Below, one piece after another: positions 45,301-58,624 of a DNA stretch of 64,000 nucleotides (the stretch's first letter is position 1; each line of letters starts with the position of its first letter). The stretch covers positions 1 through 64,000 of the forward strand of contig JAIPMN010001024.1 in the NCBI GenBank assembly GCA_020650975.1, given 5' to 3'. A model generated the notes under the pieces. The model did no database searches. It was not told the DNA's origin and was given only the letters and a program-made list of their open reading frames with translations. The position numbers and the translations under genes are program-made. The stretch comes from Apostichopus californicus (lineage: Eukaryota > Echinodermata > Holothuroidea > Aspidochirotida > Stichopodidae).

Positions 45301-48025
45301 AACAGCGAAATCCTATCAACATGAGCTACCTTCATTACTGGTACCACATTGTGAGACGTATTTCCTTCACTCCTTCTCACACCTCTCCAATCTCTACAAA
45401 AGTTAGTAAGGTTGTAGCAGTGCACCTTTGTTGATCCACTTCTGGGTTGAAAGAAAACTAAAATGAATTTGCAGACTGTACTATCCTCCTCCCCCCCCCC
45501 CCCCTCTCCCATTCCACAGGACAACACTTTTGATAGCTGACCAGAGATGCTTTGTAAATTACCCAAAGGTAACCAGTAAAGTTTGGTGCAAAGTTCCCAA
45601 ACTTAGACATGATTGTTATAAACTTCACATTCACTTTACTTTCTCTGTAGAAACTGGTCTCCACTGAAGTTATACAGTGCACTACAATACTGGTAGCTTA
45701 CAATATGTGGAATAATAAAGTTAGCCATTTCAGGGCAAATCTTTAAAGATTTTTCCCTGGTTATCACTCTGACAACCACGTATTACTCTTTGTTTGTCCA
45801 TACCTTGAGTTTGGTGTTTAGTCTTAACTCAAAATAACAACTGATCAAAACTAGGACACAAATACAATCATACTGCTTTTGGGAATGATAATATTTCTTC
45901 CAAAATTCTTGATGCATGGACACATTTTCATCATGGAATTATTTATTTAATCACAGCTGAATGTACAGAGCTTTTCAAATTTTAAAACTTTGCTGATAAT
46001 TCATCCAGTCCAGTGATTTTCTTGAGACATATACATACTGTACATGTGCTCCCAATATTACAGTAGGCTGTTGTTGTAACCTTGAACTTTGTCATAGCAT
46101 TGGTTCGTGTACTTTCTAGTGTAGCCTGTTCTACAGCAGGGTTTGCTAAATCACATTATCATGCTGGGAATGTGCTTCATGTGCACATTTATTGATTCCC
46201 AGACAACATACAGTAATGAGATTGCATAAAGGGATACATACACATTTGTAACAGGTCATGCATTATGATTTAGTGAGCAGGTTGTGTTTTACAGCCTAAC
46301 AATTTACCAAACTTGCAATCCGTGTCTACTTGAACACAGACTGTATTTAAATGTCATAGCAGAATTTACTCTACCTAGGGGTAAGTGCCTATTTCTGCCT
46401 ACTAGCTGACAAGCAGTGAAATCCAATGGCAGTTAGGTACAAAAGCTTGAATTTTGAGGCCCTGTATATGAAAGAAAACGAGATAGTGTAGTTGGTAGAG
46501 AGCAAAATAAGCACATAAATGCATGATGTGTAATTGTTTTGTCACTGTTCTGCCATTCACGTAAATGTTATTTTATCGCCTATTGAGCAGGTAGTCCTGT
46601 TTTCAGTACTTATTCATTTTCACAGGGATTCAGTTTACACTGTACTACATGTTATTGTTTATACTTCATTAAGCAAGCCACCTGTGACTCTTCTTATCTT
46701 TCGCTCTGCTGCCTACTCTGTGGTCAGATCAGTTTAGCAAACTGTAACTTCATAGCACAGTCTGGTTATGAAAGGTCAGCAGGGGGCAAGTCAGGATGGA
46801 AGAGTTGTTGATAAACTTTCCTCCTTGACCACACATGAGGAGGGTTTCATGGTAATGTGAGATTCACACTTATTTCTTTTCACAGAGACCTGTGTTGTTT
46901 TTCACTATAGACATCATTCTGTTTTCAGCATTGTAGTAGGCAACACTGTATCCGCCTTACACACCGTACACAGTTTCATTAGCTAACGTTTTCGACCTGG
47001 CTCATTTATAATCTGTAAGTTTTTCTCTTTGTCTTATTTGTTAGGTTATTTATTGTACAACCTTGCCTAGCAGACACATGTCAGTTAATTGATTGTTAAT
47101 TAGACATAATTAATATAATCGTTTTCCAATTAAGAAGCATTTACCTTGGTTGCAGGTTTGCACATAATATGTTGTTTATTGAATATGGGTGACTCCATAT
47201 AAATTTATATATTTACTTGTGACTTGAATAAGTTAATATTCATTTAGATATACTTGGGTTTTATTTACCTTAACCCCTGTTCAAGTTTGTTTATGTTCAC
47301 ATATTCATGTCCTTATCAGAGTTGCGTAATACTTACCTTAAGTAATTGCCGTCCGTTGGGATGAATTGTTGTTACTAATTAATCATAATAGTTTTTTGCT
47401 CATTTGATACTCTATTTGATCGTTAGTAAACTTTATTAGTTTTTCTTCATAAGACAAGTTAAGAGAATTAATTAATCCAGTTATTCGACTCTCATCCTTT
47501 TTGACACACATTATAATTATTCAGTGTAAAATATTGTACTGTGGTGAGCTTCATTTGGCCTTTGGCAAGTTCAAAGTTCACCGTTATAATCTTTCTTTTA
47601 AATCATTCGTAGTGTTGTATTAAGCATCATTATTATTCAAGTTTATCATATCCTTTTATTTCAGTTTTACCGCGATAACATGAGTGAGGAAAATCAATAC
47701 AGTTTACAGAAACGTACTCCTGTCTTTTTCTCGTCATTTCGCTGGTTAGCTAGCTGTCTAGTGTCGCATATCTAGACGCGTCTGCGAGGGCAGCATAGTC
47801 ACCGTTTCTAGAAATTATGTCGTTACCCAGTTAAAATCTTGATGTTTAGAGCCTTCATGCTAGCTAGTACACCTGAAGCCAGCTTACATAGCAACATGCT
47901 AAATATTGGGAGCAATAAAGTGATGACCTTGAGGGCTTGATCAATACGATCAGTATAACTTCACATTGCCATAAACCAGAACAGGACTTGTAAAATACCC
48001 AAGAAAGAATTTTAAACAATAAATA

Positions 48026-48428
48026 GAGGCCATGGTTAACAAAGATGTTGTAACTGTAGACCATGGTCAACAAAGATGTATTGTACATGTAAACCATGGT
48101 CAACAAAGATGTACTATACTTGTAGGCCACATGTTAACAAAGATGTACTATACATGTAGGCCATGGTTAACAAAGATGCACAGTACTCTACTTGTAGGCC
48201 ATGGTTAACAAAGATGTACTCTACTTGTAGGCCATGGTTAACAAAGATGTACTGTACATGTATGTAGGCCATGGTCAACAAAGATATATTGTACATGTGG
48301 GCCATGGTCAACAATGATGTACTCTACATGTAGGCCATGATTAACAATGATGTACTTGAAGGCCATGGTTAGAAATGATGTACTATACTTGTAGGCCATG
48401 GTTAACAAAGATGTACTGTACATGTATA
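48026..48428. repeat. 33-bp minisatellite, about 12 copies
   Basis: The unit GGCCATGGTTAACAAAGATG followed by TACTGTACATGTA is repeated about twelve times with point changes and small indels. It contains the palindromes CCATGG, GTTAAC and GTACATGTAC. The unit length is a multiple of three, so repetitive minus-strand frames (VNHGLQVEY-like) arise by chance. It shares GTAGGCCATGG with the 73-bp array in SLC39A7. Confidence 0.93.
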
Positions 48429-49944
48429 TCACAACCGTAAGTACATGTACGTAAGTAGAATACAGACGACCTGTACAATGTACTTGTGAACTGATCCAGG
48501 TGTTGTTTGGATAGTGCTGTTTTACTAACTGTGTCCTTGTTAGTAATTTAACCTAGATACCATACATTATGTATCTCATTATTCTCAAGGATTAGCAGTA
48601 ATTATATATGTCACTATCAACCTATTTGGCTTTTTCCTTAGTACTAAGCAACCTGTCAAGTGTAGTTTGCTATTTGTTTTTACGAGTGTGTGTATTACTG
48701 CATGTTTGCACCTTTGTCTCCTCAATGGCAGTCTTCGGGTAGCTCTTTGTTGAGTACAGTATATACATACATACACACACACATACACACAAACATCACT
48801 TGTACAACACACTGGCAATTATAGCATAGGGACCTGAAAGTAACATTACAAGCATCCAGGCACTCAATGAAAAAGTATCTTTCAGTTTCCACATGTCAGT
48901 TGAAGTTCAACCAACTGGGGCAACGCAGCTAGAGGTTAATATTGTATTATTAGTCTAAGAGTGCAAAAACATCTATACCCTGGCTGTTATAGTGTACTGC
49001 AGCTTTATGTACAGTCGTCAATTGTAGCCGATGACAATGGCCCAACTTATTTCTTTTATAACGTAGAGTTGTATACTAATATACTACTTTTAATATTTCA
49101 ATGGTTGTTGTTGAAAAGGGGGTTAGGGTGCACCCCGTTGAATCGGTCCCTATGTCGGTAACATGTGCATGTTTATGAACAATGGCAAAGATAGATAATG
49201 CATGGATGACACAGCTGTTTAACTTAGTCTATCACGATCACACCAGGACTGATGGAACTAAGCAAACACTTTGCGAACTGTGCAAAACTTGTACGACATT
49301 TGTACAACAGACTTGTCGTGTGAATACAACTGCATATAAGTATGAGTACAAGTAGTATAGTAGTGTGCAAATCCACAAGGGCGATTATAAGTATATATAT
49401 ATACTAAAATATGACAAGAAAGCACAATATACATTGGTGGGACAATCATATTACTTTATGGGATTTAAAGTGATGGATAACTTTACCCCAGTGGAATTAT
49501 TAGCAGCAGTCGAAAAATGTCAAATGTTTTGGTTGACTTGTTGTGTGTCCCAAGTACAGTATGAACGAACACTATTGTAATGCATACTGTACAATACAAG
49601 GTACATCAGCTTGGGAGAGATAAATTTGCAAGCCTACAGCAGTCATTCCTAATTTATCAGTGAATATAATTAGTAGTTAAAGAATCAGTTGCATGCCAAG
49701 TTAGATATAGATAAAAATAACATATATAGATAAGGAAAACAAACTGATAATGGAATTTAAACAATGAAAGGATATTTCGGTGGAACACAACTTGACAGAT
49801 GTATGCCAGGTTAGATGTACATTTGTAATCTGGAAAACAACTCAGTATAATGTGCTTGATTGAATGCAATTTATTTAGATTGGCAGAACGGACCTTTAAT
49901 TACCCTCAGTAGCGTTATTAACTAAGGCTTTTATTAATCTTGTT

Positions 49945-50190
49945 GTTGTTGATATATTTGTGAAATATGATACATATTTGGAGGTTTGCTTAGCTGCCAA
50001 TGTTGTTCCCTATATGTAGTTAGAATTTCACCAAAATGTAACCGTTTTGTAGAAATATTACTTTCCTGTCTGAAAAAAAAATGTGTGAAATATCTTATAA
50101 AGTAAAGCGATGTCATTTTCAGGTCAAGTTAACTGTGATATATATGACATCATGCACTCTGCTGTTGCCAGCTGCATTTTATAAGTTACA
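49945..50190 (+). repeat. Dispersed repeat family R2, copy 1
   Basis: It shares with 58290-58520 the blocks GTTTGCTTAGCTGCCAA, CACCAAAATGTA, TTTTGTAGAAATATT, TTTTCAG, TGACATCAT and CTCTGCTGTTGCC in order. No termini or coding capacity were identified. Confidence 0.65.
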
Positions 50191-50494
50191 AAATATCAAA
50201 TTTACAAAAAAAATCATGTTTACTTTCCTCAAACAAAAAGCTACACGAGGAAAATTGTAATAAACCCCCTAAAAGTTGAAGTCTAAACCTACCGGAACAG
50301 CTGTGTTGATATTGTCGGCTTGATTAATATTATTTATAATTTATCCTAACTCCATGTGCGTTTGCTTACTATACTGCTGGCAGCTTGTATCTTCATGAAT
50401 CACTCAAGTTGCCTGTATCCTTAGAATATCCAGCACAGGTCTGTTATATTTTTATGTTTCAATTTATTTCTCTTTCTCTCTCTCTCTCTTGTAG

Positions 50495-50814
50495 TGCTTA
50501 CTGACAGCTCAAAGTGCAAAATTCATCGGTTATACGATTCAGCGTCTCTTCAAGCGTCGTATCGTGAGGAGGTAGCCATTGATAGAGGGTGTGTCACAAA
50601 CTATAAGGGACTGCTAAGACAGGTCCATGTCATAAATTATAAATCATCCCTTGTCGGGTCTTCCCAGGCGAACATTCTTCTAAATATCGACCCAGATCCT
50701 GGGAGAACTCAAACAAGAACGCTCGTAATCGTTCTGAACTCAAACGTTAGCGTCACTTGGGAGGTGGAACTTCTGTCGTTGGAAAACTTTGATGTTTCTC
50801 TCTTCAGATTTGTG
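50495..50814 (+). CDS. TGFBR3: TGFBR3/betaglycan-like, orphan-domain exon
   Basis: The exon is bounded by a TC-rich acceptor ending TTGTAG and the donor GTAAGT at 50815. With the codon split from the signal-peptide exon it reads VLTDSSKCKIHRLYDSAS, then EEVAIDRGC, GLLRQVHVINYKSS, ILLNIDP and LVIVLNSNVSVTWEVELL, ending FRFV. Human betaglycan has C-x24-C, then LPQEVHVLNL, VTLHLNP and VVFLLNSPHPLVWHLKTERL in the same order. The cysteine pair is kept at almost the same spacing. This is the membrane-distal orphan domain, which binds TGF-beta/BMP-type ligands in vertebrate betaglycan. The exon ends in phase 0. The open frame continuing to 50997 is intronic read-through. Confidence 0.9.
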
Positions 50815-51829
50815 GTAAGTTATTTACAGTTGCTTTTGATATATTTTGCTCCGTTCTTAGTTCTTTCAGCAGTTACTTGTCTTGTCTTACTTGTCTGCAC
50901 TTACTTGTCTGCTTGCTGTAGCCTGGTTTCATCGACTTCTGTTTCATCTGGTATTACCTCCTCCTCCGCAGTTCAAGAATGCTCAATATTGTTGTAAGCT
51001 AGGAAGATTAGAGTGCATATGTATAGTCGAGACAGGTAAGTGTCATTCCTTAATACTCAATCCTTAATACTCAAACCTTAATACTCAAACCAGTAAGTTT
51101 TAGTTTACTGTAGCTTAATTATGGGGTATATTGTTCAATTTTGTATGTCTGTTGAATAGGGTTAGGTTCTTCCTTAAAATTCAAATGCAGTTTCCTTCTC
51201 ATGCACTCTCATGGAGATATCTTTAATTTTTATTTAATCAATTTATAATCAAAGTAATTTAGAAGGTTAGAACCTAATTCTCAAATGAGTCATTTGAAAT
51301 TTGTTCTTTGTTTGCATTCATGTATGTACGGCTGACCTTTTGATATGCTCACAATCCATTGACATTTTCATTTATACTATGTATATTATATAGCAAATAC
51401 TTTCTTTGCTCAGGTGATGTTTTCTCATTCATACTCAAAGACTTGAGTGGGTGGAAACGTTAATTTCGGGGAATTTCCTGTACATACACACACCTGTTCT
51501 GAATTCAAACACATAGATTTCCATGTAAATTATATAGAAATCTGAGGCCCAGTGTGTACAGTACCTGACGACAGCCATATTTGATCTTATTCAAATATTC
51601 CAATATGTAAAGTGGTGTGTAAATTTCTACAAATTGATACTGGTGTGGAGGGATAGTTTATACTGAGTTTAATGTATGTCTCTAACCTGTCTCCTACTAC
51701 AATAGAACACACTTTTGGGCCTCGGGTGACTATTTACACTTTCTTATCTTCAATACCTAGTCTTTAGTGCTTATAAAGGAAAATCTGTGTGATTCCTGAA
51801 TATGATAATCAGCAGTTATTTTTACGAGC

Positions 51830-52085
51830 TTAGGCGACCACAAATGTGGGAGAAACCCGCAAGGGCTTATGGATTACAATTTATACGTCAGGTGGCTTCC
51901 AATTCAACACTTGAACTCAAATTTTGGAATATTTTTCAATTTTAGAAAGTCATTTCAGACTGCTCTTGGATGAAACTACCACCTTACTATAACCCGGCCG
52001 GGTATTGAACCCGGAAACTCCCGATTGCTAAGCCTCATTACTTCAAATGCCTTGCCTGTATCCACTCAGACATAGCACTGGTTAT
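51830..52085 (-). mobile_element. tRNA-derived SINE family B, copy 1
   Basis: Read on the minus strand, the head near 52080 has TGTCTGAGTGGATACAGGC, a good box A context, and about 60 bases on GGGTTCAATACCCGGCC, a box B. The body continues with CCACCTGACGTATAAATTG, then AAGCCCTTGCGGGTTTCTCC and GTGGTCGCCTAAGC. A second copy lies at 52885-53160. It differs from SINE family A. Confidence 0.75.
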
Positions 52086-52884
52086 TTAAAAATTGAATGA
52101 TGGAATATGAATTGAATTGAATATGAAAATAAGACCTACAACTGTTGCGGTAGACGTCAAAAATTGGGCGATTATAGGAAGGAAGGGATACATGGGGAGT
52201 TGTGATTCAATTTTGCCCTATAAAAATCAAGAGCTAAAAGATGATTTGTGCTTGCTGTTCCAATAATCTCAAATTGCTTTTGGGAATTAAAAAAAAAAGA
52301 AGGAAAACACTTCACATAGGTTTCCCAAAACACCAAACTTACCGATAAAGGATGCATCACAGACGTATTCAATCAGTCATAAGCAAATTTATGAGAAACT
52401 CTTGACTCTTGAGAAAATCTTGTAAATGCAATAATTCTAAAAGTTGTGTGCAAGAACTTTGCTGATTAAATGTCTGCAGTTTTTAAATGAAAAATTATTG
52501 AAAGAAACTGCAAGGAATCTCTTAAGCCAGTTGGCTTTTTGGTTTCCTTAAGCCCGTCAGCACAACTCCAGCACTGAATGAAACTGAAAAGATTCCAATC
52601 CGTTGTCCTGATCTAGTTTTCTCATAGTTTTCAAGACCCCATACCATAGACTTTGTACAACTGACTTGCAAAAACGAACGACTAATAAGTGCATAGGCCG
52701 AGTGGACAACTCTTTTTTTTGTGTGTGTTTGTGGCGTACACTCTTTCATATCACACAATCATTTCCCTTTGACGGCATAATACGTCTGTTGAAAACTACA
52801 GGCAGTTGTAGTCAAGAATTGTCACTTTCTCCAGTACCTGACTGAAACCATTGAGACCCAAAAAACTGGCTTACTATTGATCAT

Positions 52885-53160
52885 AATAATCAGGTGGTTA
52901 TTTTTATGACGTTTAAGCGACCACGAAGTGGATGGAAGAAGCCCGCAAGGGCTTATAGATTACAACTTTTACATCAGGTGGCTTCCAATTCAACATTTTA
53001 TCTCAAATTTGGAATCAAGTAATAGAATCATTTCAGATGGGAAAATGGTAGATTGCTAAACCCACCTTACTATGACTAGGCTAGGGATTGTACCCAAACC
53101 TCCCGATTGCTAAGCCTGGATAATGTAAGAATAAGTACACCACCGCATTATCCACATAAT
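52885..53160 (-). mobile_element. tRNA-derived SINE family B, copy 2
   Basis: It aligns with 51830-52085 throughout: CAAGGGCTTATAGATTACAA, ATCAGGTGGCTTCCAATTC and CCCGATTGCTAAGCCT are shared. The box B region is mutated (GGGTACAATCCC), so it is probably older and inactive. Confidence 0.75.
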
Positions 53161-54039
53161 GAGGTTGAATCGAGTTGGGTCACATACAGTCAGGAAGTAT
53201 ACAGCCGGCTTGGTAAGCCTCATTGGTAGGCGTACTGTACCTATTAAATAATCTTGATGCCAGAACAGTACTTTAACCTTTTACCTTGACCAGCAAAGTT
53301 TCATGAATGAAGGTAAAAAAAGTAGATACATTTATTGAAAACTTTTAATTTTCATACAGATTGCTTTGTATTCAAATAAAGTGATTAGTGTAGTTTTAAA
53401 AGCTGTCCTTAGTAATGGCGGTCCCATCGGTTGAACTCTCGAAGATATTCTAGTTTATTCTCTAGTGCAATCTTGAGTGGTAGTTTGCATATATATATAT
53501 AACATATATGTACTACAGTCGGTTTGATGGAATTTCTATAAAAGTCCTGAGAGGGTACTGTGTAGTTAGTGTGTAGGGTTTGCCTGGTGTTGCATCCTAG
53601 ATTGGTCTGGATGTTACCAGCTCTTATGAGTATGAGAAATGAGGACATGACATAAAAAGTAAAACTCTCCGTACACACTTCAAATTTAATGTTATTATCT
53701 TATTGAATAGCAGGAACTGGTAGTATATATGCTGTTGGCTGTCCCTGGTGACACAACGTCTTGAAATGTGTCAGCTTTGATTTACTTGTCGATGTGTATA
53801 TGATTAGCTCAATTAATACAGGGAAGGTTGGTTGGTGGTTTATGTATAAACAGTACAGTAAACAGTACAAACTCATTGTACATACATTGCAGCCCTTGAC
53901 CACCCACCCACATATGATTACATATGATTACATCAAAGTCTGTTGTTATTGTTAGACAGATTTGTGTCATGGATCAACTAGTGGCTATGGAGTTACAAGC
54001 TGCCCTGACCAATTATTGTATGTGAGCCGTGGTTCATCA

Positions 54040-54290
54040 ACAGCTCAAATTTTAGTTTTTACCCTTAAATGCATTTTGGGACACATTCTTTGGGCCCAAA
54101 TTTGTGGGGCCAAATATTTTGCAACCAATTGGGCCCACACTTTCTTTGCATTGCTATAATTTTGCAACGGTCAGTCGGATTGCAGTCAAACTTGGTATAC
54201 AGTTGTTGATTAATCGCTGCAATATTTAGGCTTTAATATTTTGGGACCATCTGGGCCCAAAAAATACCGGTTGGGGCTAAATTTGACTAG
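54040..54290 (+). repeat. GGGCCCAAA-rich repeat, copy 1
   Basis: AAATGCATTTTGGGACACAT, then TCTTTGGGCCCAAATTTGTG and related TTGGGCCCA blocks recur. A larger version lies at 54990-55400, about 950 bp on, with the same order including CAAACTTGGTATA. It is probably part of one duplicated transposon-like unit; type unknown. Confidence 0.6.
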
Positions 54291-54989
54291 CTCAACCCAC
54301 TAATGTGTCTCTTTTCCATGAAGTCTACTGCTTCTATAATTGCTGGCTGATTCTTGCAAAATCTGCAGCGAAAGGTGCCACATTGGGATGGCAATACAGC
54401 TGGTACATGAATAGATGATTGGATCAAGGGGAGTGTTAAGTGTCTGCAATTTTCATCATTTTTCAGTGTCTTAGCATTCATTTTAGAGTTCTCACTCCTT
54501 GGATAATTTGGATAAAAGATATGGCTAGTGAGCTTATCTCAAGGGAGAAAGCTCACCAGGGTGCGAAACAGCCACAAGTCATATAAGCCATTGCAATATG
54601 GAAGGTATCCTTCCTATGCCAATTATAGTTACTTACCCATGTGTGTGTCAGTTGTGGTGTTCAAGATGTATCACCCATCACCTGCAATTGATATTTGATG
54701 CCAGTTTATCACAGTCTAAGCAGAAAAGTGTTCTAAGCTTGGTGACCATGAGTAATTTGTTAGAACTACTTTAGGGGCAGAATTTGCTGGTCAGTGTAAC
54801 CTGATTCCCTTGTGTTGTTCAGCTATCAGTGCTTTACCACAATGGCCATTGAGCTTGCATGCATAGTAAATAGTTAATTAAACAGTTCATACATACAACA
54901 TTGTACTATATATACCAAAGGCAGCCCTCCACTGAATTGGTTTTCCTTTCACAGATGGTGGGTTGAGCCACTGCAGCATTGCTGCTCTA

Positions 54990-55400
54990 GTTTCTACCTC
55001 AAATGCACTTTGGCACACATTCTTTGGGCCCGAATTTGTAGTGCCCAATTATATTTGGGACCATTTGGGCTCATGTTGTCTTCACATTGAAATAACTCTG
55101 CAACCTTATGTCAGATTATAGCCAAACTTGGTATAAGAGTTGCTGGCTAATAGCTGGTCATCTGGGCCCACAAAATTTTAGGGCCCATTTTTGTGCCAGG
55201 TGGGCCCAAATTCTATTTCCACCTCAAATGCATTTTGGAACACATTTTTCGTACCCAAATTTGTGAGGCCCAATATTTTGAGACCATTTGAGCCCACATA
55301 TTTTGGGGCTCAAATTTTGGGGGCAAATATATTTTTGAGCCACTTTGTCTGGGTCAAATATTTTTGGGACCATTTACACGCAAAATTTAATCAGGCCTAA
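54990..55400 (+). repeat. GGGCCCAAA-rich repeat, copy 2
   Basis: This repeats the sequence at 54040-54290 (CTCAAATGCACTTTGG, TTCTTTGGGCCC, AACTTGGTATA) and then repeats its own first half from about 55215. Internal blocks of TTTGGGCCCA/TTTTGGGGC alternate every 20-40 bp. Confidence 0.6.
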
Positions 55401-58289
55401 ACTACACTACATAGGGAAAAGCTATGTAAGGTACCAAGCATTACAGCTGCATGTGGCATGTATTCTACAATTTAAAAGTTAACATTCTAAAATTACATTT
55501 TGTTCATGTGCTGTGTAACATGCAGAGCAAATATTAATGAAGGCAAGGTGTCAAAAACGATAAGACCACTTTGCAACAGTATGAGTGAATGATGTCATTG
55601 CGGCAATTGATCTGAAATTTTTGGGGTTTTCTTTTTAATATTTAGCTCACAATATTTGCATAGAGGGAGGAAAAAAGAGAAGAAAAACAAAACTCTTGTT
55701 GTTTAATTGAATCAATTTGCAAGAATTATTTGCAATGTGCATGCTAATTGTTCCTTTACCTCTCTTGGCTTCAAAATATGTCAAAATCCATTAATTATTA
55801 TGAATTATCTTGAATTCATTAAATTTGTTAAGAGTACTTTGAGTGAAAGGAAAAAGTGAAGCCTGTGACTAAGTGTGGTAGTTAATTAAAAGTGAATGAT
55901 AGTTTGAGCAGTGCAGGGTATTTGTGATAACCTGCCCATGCAACCACACCAACTGCACTGCACATTCAGGGATCGGTCAACTGCGTATGACTTTTCCTAG
56001 GTGAGGATATTTTTAGTTTTCCAGGTTCAGGACCAAATATATGGTGTCAGTGTCCAGATTTGACACTCAAATTCCACCATGAAAGTCCCCAACTTGAGAG
56101 CAGCAATTTTTTCCAAACTCAGTGTGTACATTATAACCAGTAGTTTAATGACAACGGTATTGAGAAGTGAAGGTAAACCTGCTCATATTTAATACCCTTC
56201 TGGGACAATATCCTCAAGTGAAAGAAAAACAAAAGAAAAACTGTGCAATGGGTACCAGGTACTGCCATTTTGTGAGGGCACTAACAGTTCAACAACTTGA
56301 GTCAGCTGTTGTAATCAAATAACTCTTTCCATATTATATACAAGTAAAACTAAAAGTATTTCTTTAGTTTTTGTTACATGGTAATATTTAAAGAGGTAGA
56401 GTGAGTTCAAGCATCCTAGAACTCTCCTTGGAGGTCAACAGAAGTCAAAGTCTGAAAACGTTTAGAACATTACTCCGTGACGTTTATTAACCTTAATTAT
56501 CTCAATACAGGATGTCGGAGATATGAAAATGAAACCCTCTTTTTTTCTCACCTGGATTATGTCTTTGCCCAAACACAATAATTTATATTCCAAAATTGTG
56601 TAATTTCACTGAACTGTACATTGCTGATCTAGGCACGTAAAGCATTACTAGTACTTTATGCACAGAGTACTCACATAGGGATCGTACATGTACTGTATGT
56701 AGTAATAGGCTTAGATTGCAAAGGACCTGTCTGGGGGGGGGGGGGACCCCACCTACAAAAATATTGCACCGTGTAGAGGAGTGTTATAACTAGACAACTT
56801 AAATATCTCAGCATGGACAAATCTTTTACTGTTTTGTTAATCAAATATGTTTAAGTTTGAACGTAATTAGTGATACGTCTGATGTTGGGAAACATTAATC
56901 GGACGCTTGCTTTCATCTCTTGAACCAAAACAACACCAACAAAGACAACTTTGAAATTTTGGGGAAAAAAAGTACATTTGTCCTGATTGTGTGATTATCT
57001 GTAGATGCCATACAGTACTACCAAAAACAATGTATTATATAGTGAGGGATTGGTTTAGTTTATAATGGGGCTTTGAAAATACTTATAAGCAGGAAACATG
57101 AGGTATGTACAGTATGTGATATTGGCCTATCTCAGCTTTAGGTTTAAATATCAAATTACAATAGATCTCTTTTCAATTTGAGAAAAACGTTTAATCAGGA
57201 TTAAGGACAACTCCAGATGTGTCCCTAGATGTACAGTAGACGCAAAGGGATTCTTGAGCATATAACTACAATTTGTACCCGATTTACAATTGTCCTTTAC
57301 CCCACGCAGAATTTATACTTTTGATTGATTTCCTCACAAAGATTGTAAAGCCTGATGTCATTATTCATGTATGGCGGTTCAGTGTACAGCTTTTGTGACT
57401 GCATTCAATATCCCGTTTTCATGTATTAAGTAAAATTTGTGGTTTTGTCTGTAACAGGAACAATTAAGGCCTTGAAGAGGAAGTTATTAGATTTATGGTA
57501 GTCATGCCTTTATTAGTTTGCAAATATTGATACTATTAATCACTTTTGATGATGACATCTTGTTGCGGACATTTATGGAAGTGAAGTACATTTTATGAAT
57601 GCATGATCATGCATCCATCATGTCAACATATATCATGGTTCAATACATATATTAATGTAATACATATAATTAATGTAATACTGTACATATATTAATGTTA
57701 TCCTTTCCACAAAATCACAATGACAATACTTTTGTAATATTGCATGCTATGCAGTTTACACAGTATATAATAATTACACACATTCACTGGATATGAAATC
57801 AGAGATGTATGTGTGTTACTGTTGAACTGCCGATATTGATATACGTCTCTTTTCACTTTACATATATGTTAACAAACATTGCCTTCATAGAATACTGTAG
57901 ATGGCTAGCATCTTGAAAATAAACTTGTTGTTGTGCTCTTTAATCTAAGTCAGGTTTGTTGCACAATTAACTTAAAATTAGGTAATTTAGGATTTCTCTT
58001 ACCAATTTTGTCCTTACAAGGATTTTCTGGTTACAACAATGTGAAACTTACATTGGAAAGAAACATAATCCACATGGCATGTTGAAGACCCCATCTCAAT
58101 AGCAGCCCCCTTACTCAACTAAATATATGGTTGATTAAATATACCTTTTGTTTGCTAAACCTTCATCTACAATATTCGTGGGGGGGGGGGGAGTTGAGTC
58201 ATAGCAAGAGATTATTTGATGTCACCTGGATAAATGCTCCTACCTTTACTTAGGCTGTTATAATCTTTTTGTCGATATAACCTTGAAAG

Positions 58290-58520
58290 TTGAAACCTGA
58301 ACAATATGTTTGGAAATTTGGAATGTTTGTTTAGCTGCCAAAGGTCTATGTACTTTCATCAAAATGTATCTTTTTTGTAGAAATATTCTTTTCTTCTGTT
58401 GATAAATGCTTCACAAATTATACAGAAACATAGAGACATTTTCAGCTGAGGCACCCTGATGACATCATCCCTTCTGCTGTTGCCTGATGCAATTTACAAA
58501 ATATCACAAAATTTTGAAAA
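58290..58520 (+). repeat. Dispersed repeat family R2, copy 2
   Basis: This is the counterpart of 49945-50190, in the same orientation. Shared blocks include GTTTGTTTAGCTGCCAA, ATCAAAATGTATC, TTTTGTAGAAATATT, TGACATCAT, TTCTGCTGTTGCC and TACAAAATATCA. It is followed after about 100 bp by a TTACCGGTCTC-type copy. Confidence 0.65.
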
Positions 58521-58624
58521 AATTCCAATATTTGTGGTACAAAATGCTACAGATGAGGATTTGGTTTTCATCAAAGATTCATGAAATTTTCAGCAATTTC
58601 GATCAAAGTCTGTATAGACTGTCA

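Larger units (their letters stand above)
34886..50494 (+). other. First betaglycan intron, 15.6 kb
   Basis: No additional coding exon with suitable phase was found, and direct joining of the flanking exons gives an intact frame. The intron holds most of the window's repeats: the DR1 satellite, a SINE, TIR elements, the dispersed TTACCTGTCTC family, a 33-bp minisatellite and a 1000-N gap. An exon inside the gap cannot be excluded. Confidence 0.6.

Noticed and set aside
50815-50997. Open frame continuing past the betaglycan exon
   Set aside because: A consensus GTAAGT starts at 50815, human homology stops there, and joining to 62735 restores the homology in phase 0.
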